Positions 8,797-19,383 of a stretch of 64,000 nt of DNA are shown here, piece after piece. Positions within the stretch are counted from its first letter, which is position 1; each line of letters starts with the position of its first letter. The notes beneath the pieces were generated by a model. It was not told the origin of the DNA and made no database searches. It saw only the letters and a list, made by a program, of their open reading frames with translations. The translations under genes were made by a program, and so were the position numbers. This stretch comes from Pseudomonas pisciculturae (GTDB lineage: Bacteria > Pseudomonadota > Gammaproteobacteria > Pseudomonadales > Pseudomonadaceae): positions 62,001 through 126,000 of the forward strand of contig NZ_JACVZE010000002.1 of assembly GCF_015461805.1 (NCBI RefSeq), written 5' to 3'.

Positions 8797-10566
8797 TCAC
8801 AGGGCGAATGCCTCCGCTGGCAGACTCATCAGGCATTCGCTGCCCGCTTCTACCGCAGCGCGGTGCGTGGCGGTACGTGGCAACAGGCGCTTGAAGTAGA
8901 ACTCACAGGTGGCCAGCTTGGCCTTGGCGAAGTCGGCGTCTTGCCCCCCAAGGGCGGCGAGTGCCATGCGCAGCCACAGGTAGGCGAGCACCACATAGCC
9001 GCTGTACATCAAGTAATCCACTGCCGCGGCGCCGACTTCATCGGGGTTCTTCATGGCCGCCATGCCGATTTTGGTGGTCAGTTCGCCCCATTCCCCGTTC
9101 AGTTGATTAAGCTGCGCAACATAGGCTTTGAGCTGCGGATGCTCGGCGTTTGCGGCACAGAACTTATGCACAACCTTGGTAAAGCCGCGCAGCAGCTTGC
9201 CTTGGCTGCCCAATACTTTGCGCCCCAGCAGGTCGAGGGCCTGGATGCCGTTGGTGCCTTCATAGATCGGCGCAATCCGCGCATCGCGGGCCAGTTGTTC
9301 CATGCCCCATTCGCGAATGTAACCGTGGCCGCCAAAGATCTGCATGCCGTGGTTGGTCACTTCCAACCCGGTGTCGGTCATAAAGGCTTTGCAGATGGGC
9401 GTGAGGAAGGCCAACAGGTCTTCGGCTTCCTGGCGTTGGCCGGCGTCGCTGCTCAGGTGCGCCGTGTCGAGCAATTGCGCGGTGAAGTAGGTCAGCGCCC
9501 GATTGCCTTCGTTGAAGGCTTTCATCGTCAACAACATGCGCCGTACATCGGCGTGCACGATGATCGGGTCGGCGGCTTTTTCCGGGGCCTTGGCGCCGGT
9601 GAGCGAGCGCATCTGCAAGCGGTCGTTGGCGTATTTGATCGCGCCCTGAAAGCTCGCCTCACCATTGCACAGGCCCTGCATGCCGGTGCCCAGGCGTGCG
9701 TGATTCATCATGGTGAACATGCAGTTGAGGCCTTTGTTCGCCTCGCCAATCAGAAAGCCCTTGGCCCCGTCGAAGTTCAGCACGCACGTAGCAGACGCCT
9801 TGATGCCCATCTTGTGCTCGATGGAACCGCAATGCACCGCGTTGCGCTCGCCGGAATCAGCGTGGAACTTGGGCACGATAAACAACGAAATGCCCTTGGT
9901 GCCCGCCGGTGCATCCGGCAGCTTGGCCAACACCAGGTGGATGATATTGGCGCTCATGTCGTGCTCGCCGGCCGAGATGAAGATCTTGCTGCCGGTGACC
10001 GCATAACTGCCGTCCGCCTGGGGCACGGCGCGGGTCTTGATCAGGCCCAGGTCGGTGCCGCAATGGGCTTCGGTAAGGCACATGGTGCCGGTCCATTCGC
10101 CTGCGGTGAGCTTGCTCAGGAACGTGTCTTTTTGCTCGGCGGTGCCGTGGGCGTGGATTGCCGACATCGCACCGTGGGTGAGGCCGGGGTACATGCCCCA
10201 GGAGGTGTTGCTGGAGCCGATCATTTCGCTCAGCACCAAACCCAGGGATTGGGGCAGACCTTGGCCGCCGTAGGCCGGGTCTGCCGCCAAACCATGCCAA
10301 CCGCCTTCGACGTATTGGGCGAAGGCTTCCTTGAAACCCTTGGGCGTGGTGACGACGCCGTTATCGAAATGGCAGCCTTCTTCATCACCGCTGCGATTGA
10401 GCGGTGCCAGCACGTTTTCGCAGAATTTTGCGCCTTCTTCGAGGATCGCACTGACCATGTCCGGGCTGGCGTCGGTGGCGCCCAACGCAGCGTAGTGGCC
10501 GTGAAAATCAAACACGTTGTCGATCAAAAAACGCATGTCGCGCAGGGGGGCTTTGTATTCAGGCAT
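8797..10566 (-). CDS. Acyl-CoA dehydrogenase paralogue 2
   Basis: 589-aa paralogue of the adjacent enzyme with the same signatures ([67 protein letters not shown]). It lies 123 bases upstream of paralogue 1 on the same strand and probably shares a transcript or has a weak internal promoter. GGAGA precedes ATG 10566. Tandem duplication is the likely origin. Confidence 0.9.
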   Translation of the reverse strand: MPEYKAPLRDMRFLIDNVFDFHGHYAALGATDASPDMVSAILEEGAKFCENVLAPLNRSGDEEGCHFDNGVVTTPKGFKEAFAQYVEGGWHGLAADPAYGGQGLPQSLGLVLSEMIGSSNTSWGMYPGLTHGAMSAIHAHGTAEQKDTFLSKLTAGEWTGTMCLTEAHCGTDLGLIKTRAVPQADGSYAVTGSKIFISAGEHDMSANIIHLVLAKLPDAPAGTKGISLFIVPKFHADSGERNAVHCGSIEHKMGIKASATCVLNFDGAKGFLIGEANKGLNCMFTMMNHARLGTGMQGLCNGEASFQGAIKYANDRLQMRSLTGAKAPEKAADPIIVHADVRRMLLTMKAFNEGNRALTYFTAQLLDTAHLSSDAGQRQEAEDLLAFLTPICKAFMTDTGLEVTNHGMQIFGGHGYIREWGMEQLARDARIAPIYEGTNGIQALDLLGRKVLGSQGKLLRGFTKVVHKFCAANAEHPQLKAYVAQLNQLNGEWGELTTKIGMAAMKNPDEVGAAAVDYLMYSGYVVLAYLWLRMALAALGGQDADFAKAKLATCEFYFKRLLPRTATHRAAVEAGSECLMSLPAEAFAL

Positions 10567-10656
10567 GGCGATGTCTCCGGCAGCAGATGGCTTAAACCTA
10601 CTGCCGGCCAGCACCTTGGACAATCACTGTAGCGCTGCTGAATACAGCGCCATTAC

Positions 10657-11946
10657 TCAACCGGCAGCGCTTTCCATGCGTACCGCGCCACGCCGGGTTT
10701 GCCCCGCCGCGATCACACAGTTACGCCCCGCGCCCTTGGCCGCGTACAGCGCCTGGTCGGCAGACTTGAGCACTTCTTCGGGGGTGCGCTGCTCGGCCTG
10801 GCGCTCGGCCACGCCGATGCTCACCGTCACCGACACACTCGTCGCACCGCTGCCCGCACGGCGCTGGCGCCCTTGCTGATCGTCCTGGGGACGGTCAGGG
10901 TTGCGCAATTTGATGTCGTAGTTGGCGATGATCTCGCGGATCTCCTCCAGGTGTGGCATGCACTCATCCAGGGTCTTGCCGGCGAACACCACGGCAAACT
11001 CTTCGCCGCCGTAACGATAGGCGCGCCCACCGCCATTGACCTTGGCCAGTTTGCTCGCCACCAGTCGCAACACCTGATCGCCCACGTCATGGCCATGGGT
11101 ATCGTTAAAGCGCTTGAAGTGATCGACGTCTGTCATCGCCAGCACGTAATTGCGCCCCAGCCGCTGCGTGCGCTCGTTAAGGGCACGTCGCCCTGGCAGG
11201 CCGGTCAGCTCATCGCGAAAGGCCATTTGATAGGCCTCATGGGCCACGCCGGCGGCGATCATCAGCATCACCTGGCTGCACATGATATTGAGCGTAAACG
11301 GCAGGATGAAGGTTTGCGGCAACATCCAAAACAGCCCGACAAAACCCACCAACTGCGCTGCATGCAGCGGACGCGGCTGGTACCAGTACTGCGCGGCCAG
11401 AGTCAGAAAGCCGATCAGGAACATCGGGTACGACAGCTGGATCAAGCTCATCCAGGTGCCATGCAGCGCCGGCCAGCGTATCTCCGCCAGCCAGTTCAGC
11501 ACCGCCTCGGGGTAACTTTGCTCCAGAGCCAGCGCGACGCTGCCTATCGCCAGCAGCACTGCGCACCGTGCGACAAAGTCGCGGAACAAGTGGGTCTTTT
11601 CCTGCCAGAGCGCATAGATGCTGAACAACAGTGGCAACAGCAGGCAACACAGATGGAACACCACGGCGGCGTCTTCGCGCACGCGGCCGTTGTCGCGGTA
11701 AAAGTCAGTCTGGGTATCGAGCAGGAAGTAGGCGACATACACCGTGATCATCAAGAACAGTTCACGCTGACGGCGATACACCGCGCAATACGCCCCACCC
11801 AGCAGCAACACCAGGGTCGGCAGCACGTTGAACAGCGAGGTGAAGAAGACGTTGAGATCTTTGACGTACGCAGCCGAGAGCCCGGCCAGCAACAGCAGCA
11901 ACGAAGGGAGGAAATGACTGAACCGTACAGCGGACACGCGTGACAA
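10657..11946 (-). CDS. Membrane-anchored diguanylate cyclase (GGDEF)
   Basis: About 429 aa. The N-terminal half holds a series of hydrophobic segments consistent with a multi-span membrane sensor; the C-terminal half is a GGDEF domain with RDELTGLPGRRALN, the metal-binding DVDHFKRFND and an intact active site RYGGEEFAV (GGEEF at about 313-317). No RxxD inhibitory site is visible before the GGEEF, so product inhibition may be absent. The start is uncertain: TTG 11946 has TTGGAG 9-10 bases upstream, while TTG 11967 and GTG 11937 are alternatives. It sits between acyl-CoA dehydrogenase paralogues 2 and 3, oriented the same way. Confidence 0.88.
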   Translation of the reverse strand: MSRVSAVRFSHFLPSLLLLLAGLSAAYVKDLNVFFTSLFNVLPTLVLLLGGAYCAVYRRQRELFLMITVYVAYFLLDTQTDFYRDNGRVREDAAVVFHLCCLLLPLLFSIYALWQEKTHLFRDFVARCAVLLAIGSVALALEQSYPEAVLNWLAEIRWPALHGTWMSLIQLSYPMFLIGFLTLAAQYWYQPRPLHAAQLVGFVGLFWMLPQTFILPFTLNIMCSQVMLMIAAGVAHEAYQMAFRDELTGLPGRRALNERTQRLGRNYVLAMTDVDHFKRFNDTHGHDVGDQVLRLVASKLAKVNGGGRAYRYGGEEFAVVFAGKTLDECMPHLEEIREIIANYDIKLRNPDRPQDDQQGRQRRAGSGATSVSVTVSIGVAERQAEQRTPEEVLKSADQALYAAKGAGRNCVIAAGQTRRGAVRMESAAG

Positions 11947-12097
11947 GGGTAAAACTCCAACCCGCAAAAGAATGATGGCTTAGTGCCTCTACGCAGCCAG
12001 TTAAGCACAATCTGGCACGCATGTATCACATTGCCATCACTGTAACGGCAGGCAGCGACAATCCCTGAGCGCTGTACTGGGTTTTTTTATCGCCCAT

Positions 12098-12130
12098 AAA
12101 AAAACCGCCGCTCCCGTGAAGGAGCGGCGG
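12098..12130 (-). terminator. Terminator of acyl-CoA dehydrogenase paralogue 3
   Basis: On the minus strand CCGCCGCTCC (12121-12130 complement) and GGAGCGGCGG form a perfect 10-bp stem around TTCACG, followed by seven T residues. It lies 25 bases after the stop of the downstream-oriented gene. Confidence 0.9.
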
Positions 12131-12154
12131 CTTAGGAAAAGAACCCGGTAAGGC

Positions 12155-13960
12155 TTAGTAAGCCAGGCCGAAGTCCTCTTCTTTCATGTCCATCAGGTTG
12201 TTGGCGCCCGACAGCATGGTGGCTTTATGGGCCAGGGTGCGCGGCAGAATACGCTGGAAGTAGAAGCGCGCGGTCTGCAGCTTGGCGGTGTAGAACGCCT
12301 CTTCGGTCGTGCCGGCGGCCAGTTTCTCGGCCGCCAGGCGTGCCATGTCGGCCCAGAAGTAAGCCAGGCAGGCGTAACCGGAGTACATCAGGTAGTCCAC
12401 CGAAGCAGCACCGACTTCTTCACGGTCTTTCATCGCGGCCATGCCGACCTTCATGGTCAACTCGCCCCACTCTTTGTTCAGGGCAACCAGCGGTGTCACG
12501 AACTCCTGAACGGCCGCATTACCTTCGTTGGCCTGGCAGAACTTGTGCACGATCTTGGTGAAGCCCTTGAGCGCTTCGCCTTGGGTCATCAGCACTTTAC
12601 GGCCCAGCAGGTCGAGGGCCTGGATACCGGTGGTGCCTTCGTACAGCATCGAAATGCGGCTGTCGCGCACGTTCTGCTCCATGCCCCACTCGGCGATAAA
12701 GCCGTGGCCGCCGTAGATCTGCACGCCGTGGTTGGCGGATTCAAAACCGACTTCGGTCATGAACGCCTTGGCGATTGGGGTCATGAACGCCAGCAGGCCA
12801 TCGGCCTGTTTCTTGGCTTCGTCGTCGGTGCCGTACTTGACGATGTCCACTTGCTTGGCGGTGAAGTACACCATTGCACGGTTGCCTTCGGCGAAGGCTT
12901 TCATGGTCAGCAGCATGCGGCGCACGTCAGGGTGTACGATGATCGGGTCAGCGGCTTTGTCTGGCGCTTTCGGGCCGGTCAGCGAGCGCATTTGCAGGCG
13001 ATCACGCGCATATTTCAGGCCGCCTTGGAAGCCGATTTCGGCGTGGGACAAGCCCTGCAACGCAGTGCCCAAACGCGCGGTGTTCATAAAGGTGAACATG
13101 CAGTTCAGGCCTTTGTTCGCCGGGCCGATCAGGAAGCCGGTGGCCGCATCGAAGTTCATCACGCAGGTGGCGTTGCCGTGGATGCCCATCTTGTGCTCCA
13201 GGGAGCCACAGGTCACCGCATTGCGCTCACCCACCGAACCATCGGCGTTGGGCATGAACTTGGGCACGATAAACAGCGAGATGCCTTTGGTGCCAGCCGG
13301 TGCGTCCGGCAGGCGGGCCAGTACGATGTGGACGATGTTGTCGGCCATGTCGTGTTCACCGGCCGAGATGAAGATCTTGGTGCCCGAGACTTTGTACGAA
13401 CCGTCGGCCTGAGGCTCGGCCTTGGTGCGCAGCATGCCCAGGTCGGTGCCGCAATGTGGCTCGGTCAGGCACATGGTGCCGGTCCATTCGCCCGACACCA
13501 GTTTGGTCAGGTAAGCGTCTTGCTGCTCAGGGGTGCCGTGCTCGGAGATGGTGTTCATCGCACCGTGGGACAGGCCCGGGTACATACCCCACGACCAGTT
13601 GGCGGCGCCAACCATTTCGCTGACCGCCAGGCCCAGGGATTCCGGCAGGCCTTGGCCACCGTGCTCCACGTCGTGGGCCAGGCTTGGCCAGCCGCCTTCG
13701 ACGAATTGCTTGTAGGCTTCTTTGAAGCCCGTAGGGGTTTTAACGCCTGATTCACTCCAGGTGCAGCCTTCGATGTCACCCACGCGGTTCAACGGGGCCA
13801 GCACTTGCTCACAGAACTTGGCGCCTTCTTCAAGGATGGCGTCAACCATGTCCGGGGTAGCGTCCTGGCAAGCCGGCAGGCTTTGATAGTGCGCTTCATA
13901 GCCAAGCAGTTCGTCACGAACGAAGCGAATATCACGCAAGGGGGCCTTGTAGTCAGGCAT
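12155..13960 (-). CDS. Acyl-CoA dehydrogenase paralogue 3
   Basis: 601-aa paralogue with the same architecture as the two other copies: [47 protein letters not shown], and [18 protein letters not shown], where the usual GTNGIQ reads GTTGIQ. It is separated from the other two by the diguanylate cyclase gene and has its own strong terminator. AGAGG precedes ATG 13960. The upstream gap to 14289 holds a REPIN and presumably its promoter. Confidence 0.9.
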   Translation of the reverse strand: MPDYKAPLRDIRFVRDELLGYEAHYQSLPACQDATPDMVDAILEEGAKFCEQVLAPLNRVGDIEGCTWSESGVKTPTGFKEAYKQFVEGGWPSLAHDVEHGGQGLPESLGLAVSEMVGAANWSWGMYPGLSHGAMNTISEHGTPEQQDAYLTKLVSGEWTGTMCLTEPHCGTDLGMLRTKAEPQADGSYKVSGTKIFISAGEHDMADNIVHIVLARLPDAPAGTKGISLFIVPKFMPNADGSVGERNAVTCGSLEHKMGIHGNATCVMNFDAATGFLIGPANKGLNCMFTFMNTARLGTALQGLSHAEIGFQGGLKYARDRLQMRSLTGPKAPDKAADPIIVHPDVRRMLLTMKAFAEGNRAMVYFTAKQVDIVKYGTDDEAKKQADGLLAFMTPIAKAFMTEVGFESANHGVQIYGGHGFIAEWGMEQNVRDSRISMLYEGTTGIQALDLLGRKVLMTQGEALKGFTKIVHKFCQANEGNAAVQEFVTPLVALNKEWGELTMKVGMAAMKDREEVGAASVDYLMYSGYACLAYFWADMARLAAEKLAAGTTEEAFYTAKLQTARFYFQRILPRTLAHKATMLSGANNLMDMKEEDFGLAY

Positions 13961-14169
13961 AGCGATAAACCTCTGCTGATGTATCTGGAATGAACAACCG
14001 CGTGGATTTGTTATGGCGGTCAAACAGGTGTTTGAAACATACGTTTACGACCTGGGGATGTCAAGACGCCGTTTGTCATGATGCGGATCAATGACGCACA
14101 CGGGGACGCTTGCGGCGGGTTGCCACAGCAAATTGAGTGTAGAAGTTCTAGAGGTCGACGCAGGGCAAA

Positions 14170-14259
14170 TGTGGGAGGGGGCTTGCCCCCGATAGCGCTG
14201 TATCAGTCGATGAAGATGTCGACTGACACTCCGTCATCGGGAGCAAGCCCCCTCCCACA
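14170..14259. repeat. REPIN, GGGGGCTTGCCCCC type
   Basis: Two inverted REP arms, TGTGGGAGGGGGCTTGC... at the left and its complement at the right, around a spacer containing CAGTCGAT/GTCGACTG. The arms each also form a short hairpin. This is the standard REP doublet of fluorescent pseudomonads, moved in trans by a RAYT transposase not present here. It occupies the middle of the 329-base gap between the acyl-CoA dehydrogenase and the small rod-like gene. Confidence 0.9.
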
Positions 14260-14289
14260 CAAGAGCCGGGGTGCTGCACAAAGAAGGGT

Positions 14290-14571
14290 TTAAGCGTAGG
14301 TATCGATCAACGTACCCAGCATTTCATCCGAAGCCTTGGCCACTTTGGCACCCAGCTCCACCTGAAACTTGCCTTCAGCCATCTCGACCATATTGCTCGC
14401 CGAGTTCGAAGGTTGGGCACGGTCATTGGCGCGAAGACGGTCAACCTGTGCATCCGAAGGCTGGTTGGTCGCGGCGCTGGCGATTTTGCCGGCGGCCTGG
14501 TCGACACGGTTCTGCCCGGTCTGAATGGTGCTCAGGCCCGAATAAAACGCGCTGCTTCCAGAGATGTCCAT
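14290..14571 (-). CDS. Small protein resembling the C-terminus of flagellar rod/hook proteins
   Basis: 93-aa protein. The N-terminus (MDISGSSAFYSGLSTIQTGQ) and especially the C-terminal helix (NMVEMAEGKFQVELGAKV, then SDEMLGTLIDTY) resemble the coiled-coil termini of FlgC/FlgG-type proteins, where NMVxM and a DEML(G/Q)TL ending are typical. No central domain is present, so it cannot be a normal rod protein. The position beside the bio genes matches a small hypothetical gene I recall in P. aeruginosa. Function unknown. Confidence 0.7.
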   Translation of the reverse strand: MDISGSSAFYSGLSTIQTGQNRVDQAAGKIASAATNQPSDAQVDRLRANDRAQPSNSASNMVEMAEGKFQVELGAKVAKASDEMLGTLIDTYA

Positions 14572-14637
14572 GGCGTAAGCCTGCCTTTAGAGAATCATGA
14601 AGGGTGATTGAAGCAGAGAACCTGGCAAAACACCCGT

Positions 14638-14659
14638 CAAAAACACTAATGGCATAGTG
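14638..14659 (-). terminator. Possible weak terminator after bioD
   Basis: On the minus strand CACTA-TGCCAT-TAGTG is followed by TTTTTG. The stem is only five pairs, so this is a weak candidate; it lies 33 bases beyond the bioD stop. Confidence 0.35.
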
Positions 14660-14691
14660 CCTTAGCGATAGCCAAAATCAGTCGAGCTGTC

Positions 14692-15372
14692 TCAGTCCAG
14701 CAAGTCCAATTGCAGGTATTGCGCCACCGCTTCAGCCCCAGCGTGCTTGAGTTTCGGTACACGGCCCAGGCACGGCGCAGGCAGCCGCTCGGCCAAGGTG
14801 GCGAGGTTTTCTTCCAGACGGGAGGTCTTGGGGTCGATGATATTGGCCACCCAACCCGCCAGCTGCAAGCCGTCCCGCGCAATCGCTTCGGCGGTGAGCA
14901 AGGCATGGCTAATGCAGCCCAGGCGCACGCCCACTACCAAAATCACCGGCAGTTTGAGGGCGATGGCCAGGTCGGACAGGTTGGCCTGATCTGCCAAGGG
15001 AACGCGCCAGCCGCCGGCGCCTTCAATCAAGGTGAAGTCTGCATCCCGCGCCAGAATTTGCTGCATCGGTTTAAGCAACGATTGCACCGTCAGCGACACA
15101 CCCGCCTCCCGCGCCGCCAAATGGGGGGCGATGGCCGGCTCGAACGCCACAGGGTTGACCTCGGCGTAACTGAGCGGCAACGAACACTCGGCCAGCAGGG
15201 CCAGCGCATCGGCATTGCGCAGGCCCTTGGGCGTTACCTGGCAACCGGAGGCAACCGGCTTGCCAGCGGCGGTGCTTTTGCCGGCTTGCCGGGCTGCATG
15301 CAGCAGGCCGGCAGCGACGGTGGTCTTGCCGACATCGGTATCGGTACCGGTGATGAAATAAGCGGCGCTCAT
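14692..15372 (-). CDS. bioD: BioD, dethiobiotin synthetase
   Basis: 226-aa ATP-dependent carboxylase that closes the ureido ring of dethiobiotin. The P-loop [19 protein letters not shown] (residues 6-24) and [11 protein letters not shown] are family signatures. It is the last gene of bioB-F-H-C-D and overlaps bioC by 4 bases. Confidence 0.96.
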   Translation of the reverse strand: MSAAYFITGTDTDVGKTTVAAGLLHAARQAGKSTAAGKPVASGCQVTPKGLRNADALALLAECSLPLSYAEVNPVAFEPAIAPHLAAREAGVSLTVQSLLKPMQQILARDADFTLIEGAGGWRVPLADQANLSDLAIALKLPVILVVGVRLGCISHALLTAEAIARDGLQLAGWVANIIDPKTSRLEENLATLAERLPAPCLGRVPKLKHAGAEAVAQYLQLDLLD

Positions 15373-16181
15373 AGAGGTTTCTCCAGTACGGCGTACACCA
15401 CTTGGTAAGTCGCCGGCAAGCCTTGCACCTGGCGCAACTGCTCATACGCCTGCACCAGTGCAACAACCCGTGCGCGCCCCGTCAACCCGCCCGGTCGGCC
15501 AGGGTTCAGGTTATGCGCGCCCAACGCCTTCAATTCATGGGTCAGGCTGCGCACATCCGGGTAGTGCAGCACATGGGGGCGCCGCTCAAGGCTCACTACC
15601 CGCAGGCCGCTGGCCGCGCACAGTTGTTGATAAGCCTCAAAGGGACGGAAGCGGTTGACGTGCACCAGGCCATCGGCGGCGCGCCAGCTTTCACGCAACT
15701 CATCCAGCGTGCCCACGCACAGGCTCGCAAAAGCCAGCACGCCACCCGGTTGCAGCACGCGATGGGCCTCGCTGAGCACCGCCTCGAAATTCGCACACCA
15801 TTGCACCGCGAGGGAGGAGAAGAGCAGCCCCACGCTTTCAGCTTTGAGCGGCAAGCGTTCGGCATCGCCCGCAATGAAGTGATGGGCGCCACCCAGCGGC
15901 CGCGCATGGTTGAGCATGCCTTCGGCGATATCCAACGCCACGCCTTGGCTGGCGGGTAATAAGTCGTGCAGCACACGGCTGAAATACCCCGTACCGCACC
16001 CCATATCCAGCCAGCGCTGCGGTGCGATGTTGGCCGGCAAACGGGCCAGCAACTCACTGCCGACGGCGCGCTGCAACTCGGCAACGCTGTCATAGCTGGC
16101 GGCGGCGCGAGAAAACGACGCCGCGACCTGGCGCTTGTCCGGCAAGGCACTCGGCAAGGGAGGATGGGATAAATCAGTCAT
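15369..16181 (-). CDS. bioC: BioC, malonyl-ACP O-methyltransferase
   Basis: 270-aa SAM-dependent methyltransferase that methylates malonyl-ACP so it can enter fatty-acid elongation toward pimelate. The SAM motif I is [14 protein letters not shown], and [14 protein letters not shown] near the N-terminus is typical of BioC. ATG 16181 is chosen; ATG 16193 would add four residues and neither has a strong ribosome site, as expected for coupling to bioH, whose stop lies at 16174. Confidence 0.93.
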   Translation of the reverse strand: MTDLSHPPLPSALPDKRQVAASFSRAAASYDSVAELQRAVGSELLARLPANIAPQRWLDMGCGTGYFSRVLHDLLPASQGVALDIAEGMLNHARPLGGAHHFIAGDAERLPLKAESVGLLFSSLAVQWCANFEAVLSEAHRVLQPGGVLAFASLCVGTLDELRESWRAADGLVHVNRFRPFEAYQQLCAASGLRVVSLERRPHVLHYPDVRSLTHELKALGAHNLNPGRPGGLTGRARVVALVQAYEQLRQVQGLPATYQVVYAVLEKPL

Positions 16182-16905
16182 CAGCACACTCATGCAAAAA
16201 AGCCTGGATGGCCCCCGCTACTCCGTGGGGGTCTTCCAGTAAGAAAGCGTGACCGGCCTGTTCAATCAGGCCGATTTCAACATCGGGCAGCAAGGTCAGC
16301 AGGTGACCGGCGGCTTCGGCGGGCACCAACTCGTCCATCCCCGCAAACAGATGCAACTGCGGGCCGCGGTAGGCCAGCAAGGCTTCGCGGGTGTCCAGTT
16401 GCGCAAGCAGCTCAAGCCCGCTCATCAACGCTCTGGACGGCGCATTCGGTGCACCGCTGACCAACAGGCGCGCCAACCCGCGTGGGTCTTGCGCACCCTT
16501 GGCGCACAACAGGCCGAACCGTTTAAGGGTGACCTGGGAGTCGGCATGGCAACCGGCCAGGAACGCATCGAAGGTCTCGGCCGGCATCGCGCTCGGCCAG
16601 CCGTCATGGGCGACGAAACACGGGTTGCTGGCCAGGGTCAGCAGCCCGCAGCAACGCTCCCCTCGCCGTGCCGCCAATTCGGACGCGAGCATGCCGCCCA
16701 ACGACCAACCGCCCAGCCAGGCGTTGTCCGGCAAGGTGGCGTCGAGCTCATCCAGCCATTCATCCAGGTCGCTGGACTCCAGCGCCGGCAACGGCTCGAT
16801 CTGCACCCGCAGGTGTTCATCCAACCCTTGCAGCGCAGCGGCCAAAGGCTCCAGCGGCGATACGCCGAGGCCCCAGCCGGGCAGCAATATCAGTCGATCA
16901 CGCAT
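16174..16905 (-). CDS. bioH: BioH, pimeloyl-ACP methyl ester esterase
   Basis: 243-aa alpha/beta hydrolase that removes the methyl ester from pimeloyl-ACP, ending the BioC-BioH detour. The nucleophile elbow is GGWSLGGML, the start ILLPGWGL forms the oxyanion-hole region, and the C-terminal [10 protein letters not shown] carries the likely catalytic His. It overlaps bioF by 8 bases and bioC by 8 bases. Confidence 0.94.
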   Translation of the reverse strand: MRDRLILLPGWGLGVSPLEPLAAALQGLDEHLRVQIEPLPALESSDLDEWLDELDATLPDNAWLGGWSLGGMLASELAARRGERCCGLLTLASNPCFVAHDGWPSAMPAETFDAFLAGCHADSQVTLKRFGLLCAKGAQDPRGLARLLVSGAPNAPSRALMSGLELLAQLDTREALLAYRGPQLHLFAGMDELVPAEAAGHLLTLLPDVEIGLIEQAGHAFLLEDPHGVAGAIQAFLHECADD

Positions 16906-18079
16906 GGTTGGGCTCCGTGGCGCCTAACAAGCGGAAACACTCTTCCAATGCGTTTAACAATAGCTGCACCTGCGCCGCTGTGTGGGCCGCCGTCAATGTC
17001 ACCCGCAGACGGGCGCTGCCAGCCGGCACGGTGGGCGGGCGGATCGCGGTGACCATCAAACCGCGCTCGCGCAGCATCTGCGACAGGCGCACAGCCTTGG
17101 CGCTGTCGCCGATCAGGATCGGCTGGATCGGCGTAAAGCTGTCCATCAAGTCCAGGCCCAATTGCTCGGCGCCCTGGCGGAACTGGCGGATCAAACTATC
17201 AAGGTGCTCGCGACGCCAATGTTCGGTGCGCAGCAACTCCAGGCTTTTCAAGGTGGCGCAGGCCAGCGCAGGCGGCTGGCTGGTGGTGTAGATATACGGC
17301 CGGGCAAACTGGATCAGGCTTTCGATCAGATCTTCACTGCCCGCCACAAACGCGCCAGCGGTGCCGAAGGCTTTGCCCAGGGTGCCGACCAATACCGGCA
17401 CGTCTTCCTGGCTCAAGCCGAAATGCTCGACGATCCCGCCGCCGTTGGCGCCCAGCGGGCCAAAGCCGTGGGCGTCGTCCACCATCAACCAGGCACCTTT
17501 CGCGCGGGTTTCACGCGCCAGCGCGGGCAGGTCGGCCAGGTCGCCATCCATGCTGAACACGCCGTCGGTGACCACCAGCGTATTGCCGGTGGCTTTCTCC
17601 AGGCGCTTGGCCAGGCTGTCGGCGTCGTTGTGCAGGTAGCGATTGAAACGCGCACCGGACAGCAAACCGGCATCCAACAGCGAGGCATGGTTGAGACGGT
17701 CTTCCAGCACCGTATCGCCCTGCCCCACCAGCGCCGTGACCGCGCCTAGGTTGGCCATGTAGCCGGTGGTAAACAGCAGGGCACGTGGGCGACCGGTAAG
17801 GTCCGCCAAGGCTTCTTCCAACTCATGGTGCGGCGTCGCGTGCCCCACCACCAAGTGCGAAGCGCCACCGCCCACGCCCCAACGGGACGCACCGGCGCGC
17901 CAGGCTTCGATCACTTGCGGGTGATTGGCCAGGCCGAGGTAATCGTTGTTACAGAAGGCCAGTAGAGGCTGGCCGTCGACCACTACTTGTGGGCCTTGGG
18001 GGCTTTCGAGCAGGGGGCGTTGACGATAAAGGTGTTCGGCACGGCGGGCAGCGAGGCGCGCGGAAAGATCGAAAGACAT
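16898..18079 (-). CDS. bioF: BioF, 8-amino-7-oxononanoate synthase
   Basis: 393-aa PLP enzyme that condenses pimeloyl-ACP/CoA with alanine. The PLP lysine lies in [14 protein letters not shown], and [15 protein letters not shown] and [13 protein letters not shown] are typical of the alpha-oxoamine synthase family. It follows bioB after a 156-base gap that holds a REPIN. Confidence 0.96.
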   Translation of the reverse strand: MSFDLSARLAARRAEHLYRQRPLLESPQGPQVVVDGQPLLAFCNNDYLGLANHPQVIEAWRAGASRWGVGGGASHLVVGHATPHHELEEALADLTGRPRALLFTTGYMANLGAVTALVGQGDTVLEDRLNHASLLDAGLLSGARFNRYLHNDADSLAKRLEKATGNTLVVTDGVFSMDGDLADLPALARETRAKGAWLMVDDAHGFGPLGANGGGIVEHFGLSQEDVPVLVGTLGKAFGTAGAFVAGSEDLIESLIQFARPYIYTTSQPPALACATLKSLELLRTEHWRREHLDSLIRQFRQGAEQLGLDLMDSFTPIQPILIGDSAKAVRLSQMLRERGLMVTAIRPPTVPAGSARLRVTLTAAHTAAQVQLLLNALEECFRLLGATEPNHA

Positions 18080-18116
18080 GCAGGCCTCGGATACATCTGG
18101 ATGAACATCGTCTCAA

Positions 18117-18205
18117 TGTGGGAGCTGGCTTGCCTGCGATGACGGCGGCACATTCAGCATTGATGTGTCTGAAGTACCGCTATCGCAGGCAAGCCAGCTC
18201 CCACA
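18117..18205. repeat. REPIN, GCTGGCTTGCCTGC type, inside the bio operon
   Basis: Arms TGTGGGAGCTGGCTTGCCTG and its complement flank a spacer of roughly 40 bases. It lies between bioB and bioF, so it will form stable structure in any bioB-bioF message and could protect or attenuate bioB mRNA. Confidence 0.9.
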
Positions 18206-18235
18206 CTGGATTGCATTCCAATAGAGAGATAGGCG

Positions 18236-19291
18236 TCAAACCACGGCGTTGTAGAACTGCTCGCTGCTCTTCTGCTCCACCAACGCCTGCTCGATCGCCG
18301 CTTGGTGCACTTCATCGGCGTGCTCTTCACGCGCTTCCGGCAAGATCCCCAGACGCGAGAACAGTTGCATGTCCTTGTCGGCCTGCGGGTTAGCGGTGGT
18401 CAGCAATTTGTCACCGTAGAAAATCGAGTTAGCCCCGGCAAAAAACGCCAAGGCCTGCATCTGCTCGTTCATCGCTTCACGGCCGGCCGACAGGCGTACG
18501 TGGGACTGCGGCATCAGGATGCGCGCCACGGCCAGCATGCGGATGAAATCGAACGGGTCGATGTCTTCGGCATTCTCCAGCGGCGTACCCGCTACCTTCA
18601 CCAGCATATTGATCGGCACCGACTCCGGATGCTCCGGCAGGTTGGCCAGTTGGATCAGCAGGTTGGCGCGGTCATCAAGGGACTCGCCCATGCCGAGGAT
18701 GCCGCCCGAGCAGATCTTCATCCCCGAATCGCGCACGTAGGCCAGGGTTTGCAGGCGCTCGCTGTAGGTGCGGGTGGTGATGATGCTGCCGTAGAACTCC
18801 GGCGAGGTATCAAGGTTGTGGTTGTAGTAGTCCAGACCGGCCTGGGCCAGGGCTTCGGTCTGCTCCTGATCGAGGCGACCGAGGGTCATGCAGGTTTCCA
18901 GGCCCATGGCCTTGACGCCTTGAACCATCTGCAACACGTATGGCATGTCTTTGGCCGACGGGTGCTTCCAGGCAGCGCCCATGCAGAAACGGGTCGAACC
19001 GATGGCCTTGGCGCGGGCAGCCTCTTCGAGGACCTTCTGCACTTCCATCAGCTTTTCTTTTTCAAGGCCGGTGTTGTAGTGGCCCGACTGCGGACAATAT
19101 TTGCAATCTTCCGGACAGGCGCCGGTTTTGATCGACAGCAGCGTCGACACTTGCACACGGTTGGCGTCGAAATGCGCGCGGTGCACGGTCTGCGCCTGGA
19201 ACAGCAGGTCATTGAACGGCTGCACGAACAGCGCTTTGACTTCGGCGAGAGACCAATCGTGACGCAAGGTGGCGGTGATGCTGGCGCTCAT
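18236..19291 (-). CDS. bioB: BioB, biotin synthase
   Basis: 351-aa radical SAM enzyme that inserts sulfur into dethiobiotin. The cluster motif is [11 protein letters not shown], and the 2Fe-2S ligands include cysteines in [18 protein letters not shown] and LETCMTLG. Ribosome site AAGGA precedes ATG 19291. It is the first gene of the biotin operon and divergent from comF with 92 bases between, which must hold both promoters. Confidence 0.97.
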   Translation of the reverse strand: MSASITATLRHDWSLAEVKALFVQPFNDLLFQAQTVHRAHFDANRVQVSTLLSIKTGACPEDCKYCPQSGHYNTGLEKEKLMEVQKVLEEAARAKAIGSTRFCMGAAWKHPSAKDMPYVLQMVQGVKAMGLETCMTLGRLDQEQTEALAQAGLDYYNHNLDTSPEFYGSIITTRTYSERLQTLAYVRDSGMKICSGGILGMGESLDDRANLLIQLANLPEHPESVPINMLVKVAGTPLENAEDIDPFDFIRMLAVARILMPQSHVRLSAGREAMNEQMQALAFFAGANSIFYGDKLLTTANPQADKDMQLFSRLGILPEAREEHADEVHQAAIEQALVEQKSSEQFYNAVV

Positions 19292-19383
19292 GGGCGATTC
19301 CTTGATTATGCTTTGGCAAGCGCTGCGGGAAGGGCAATACCCACAGACACGACACGGATGCTCGGCATATTTAAGGAAGATTC

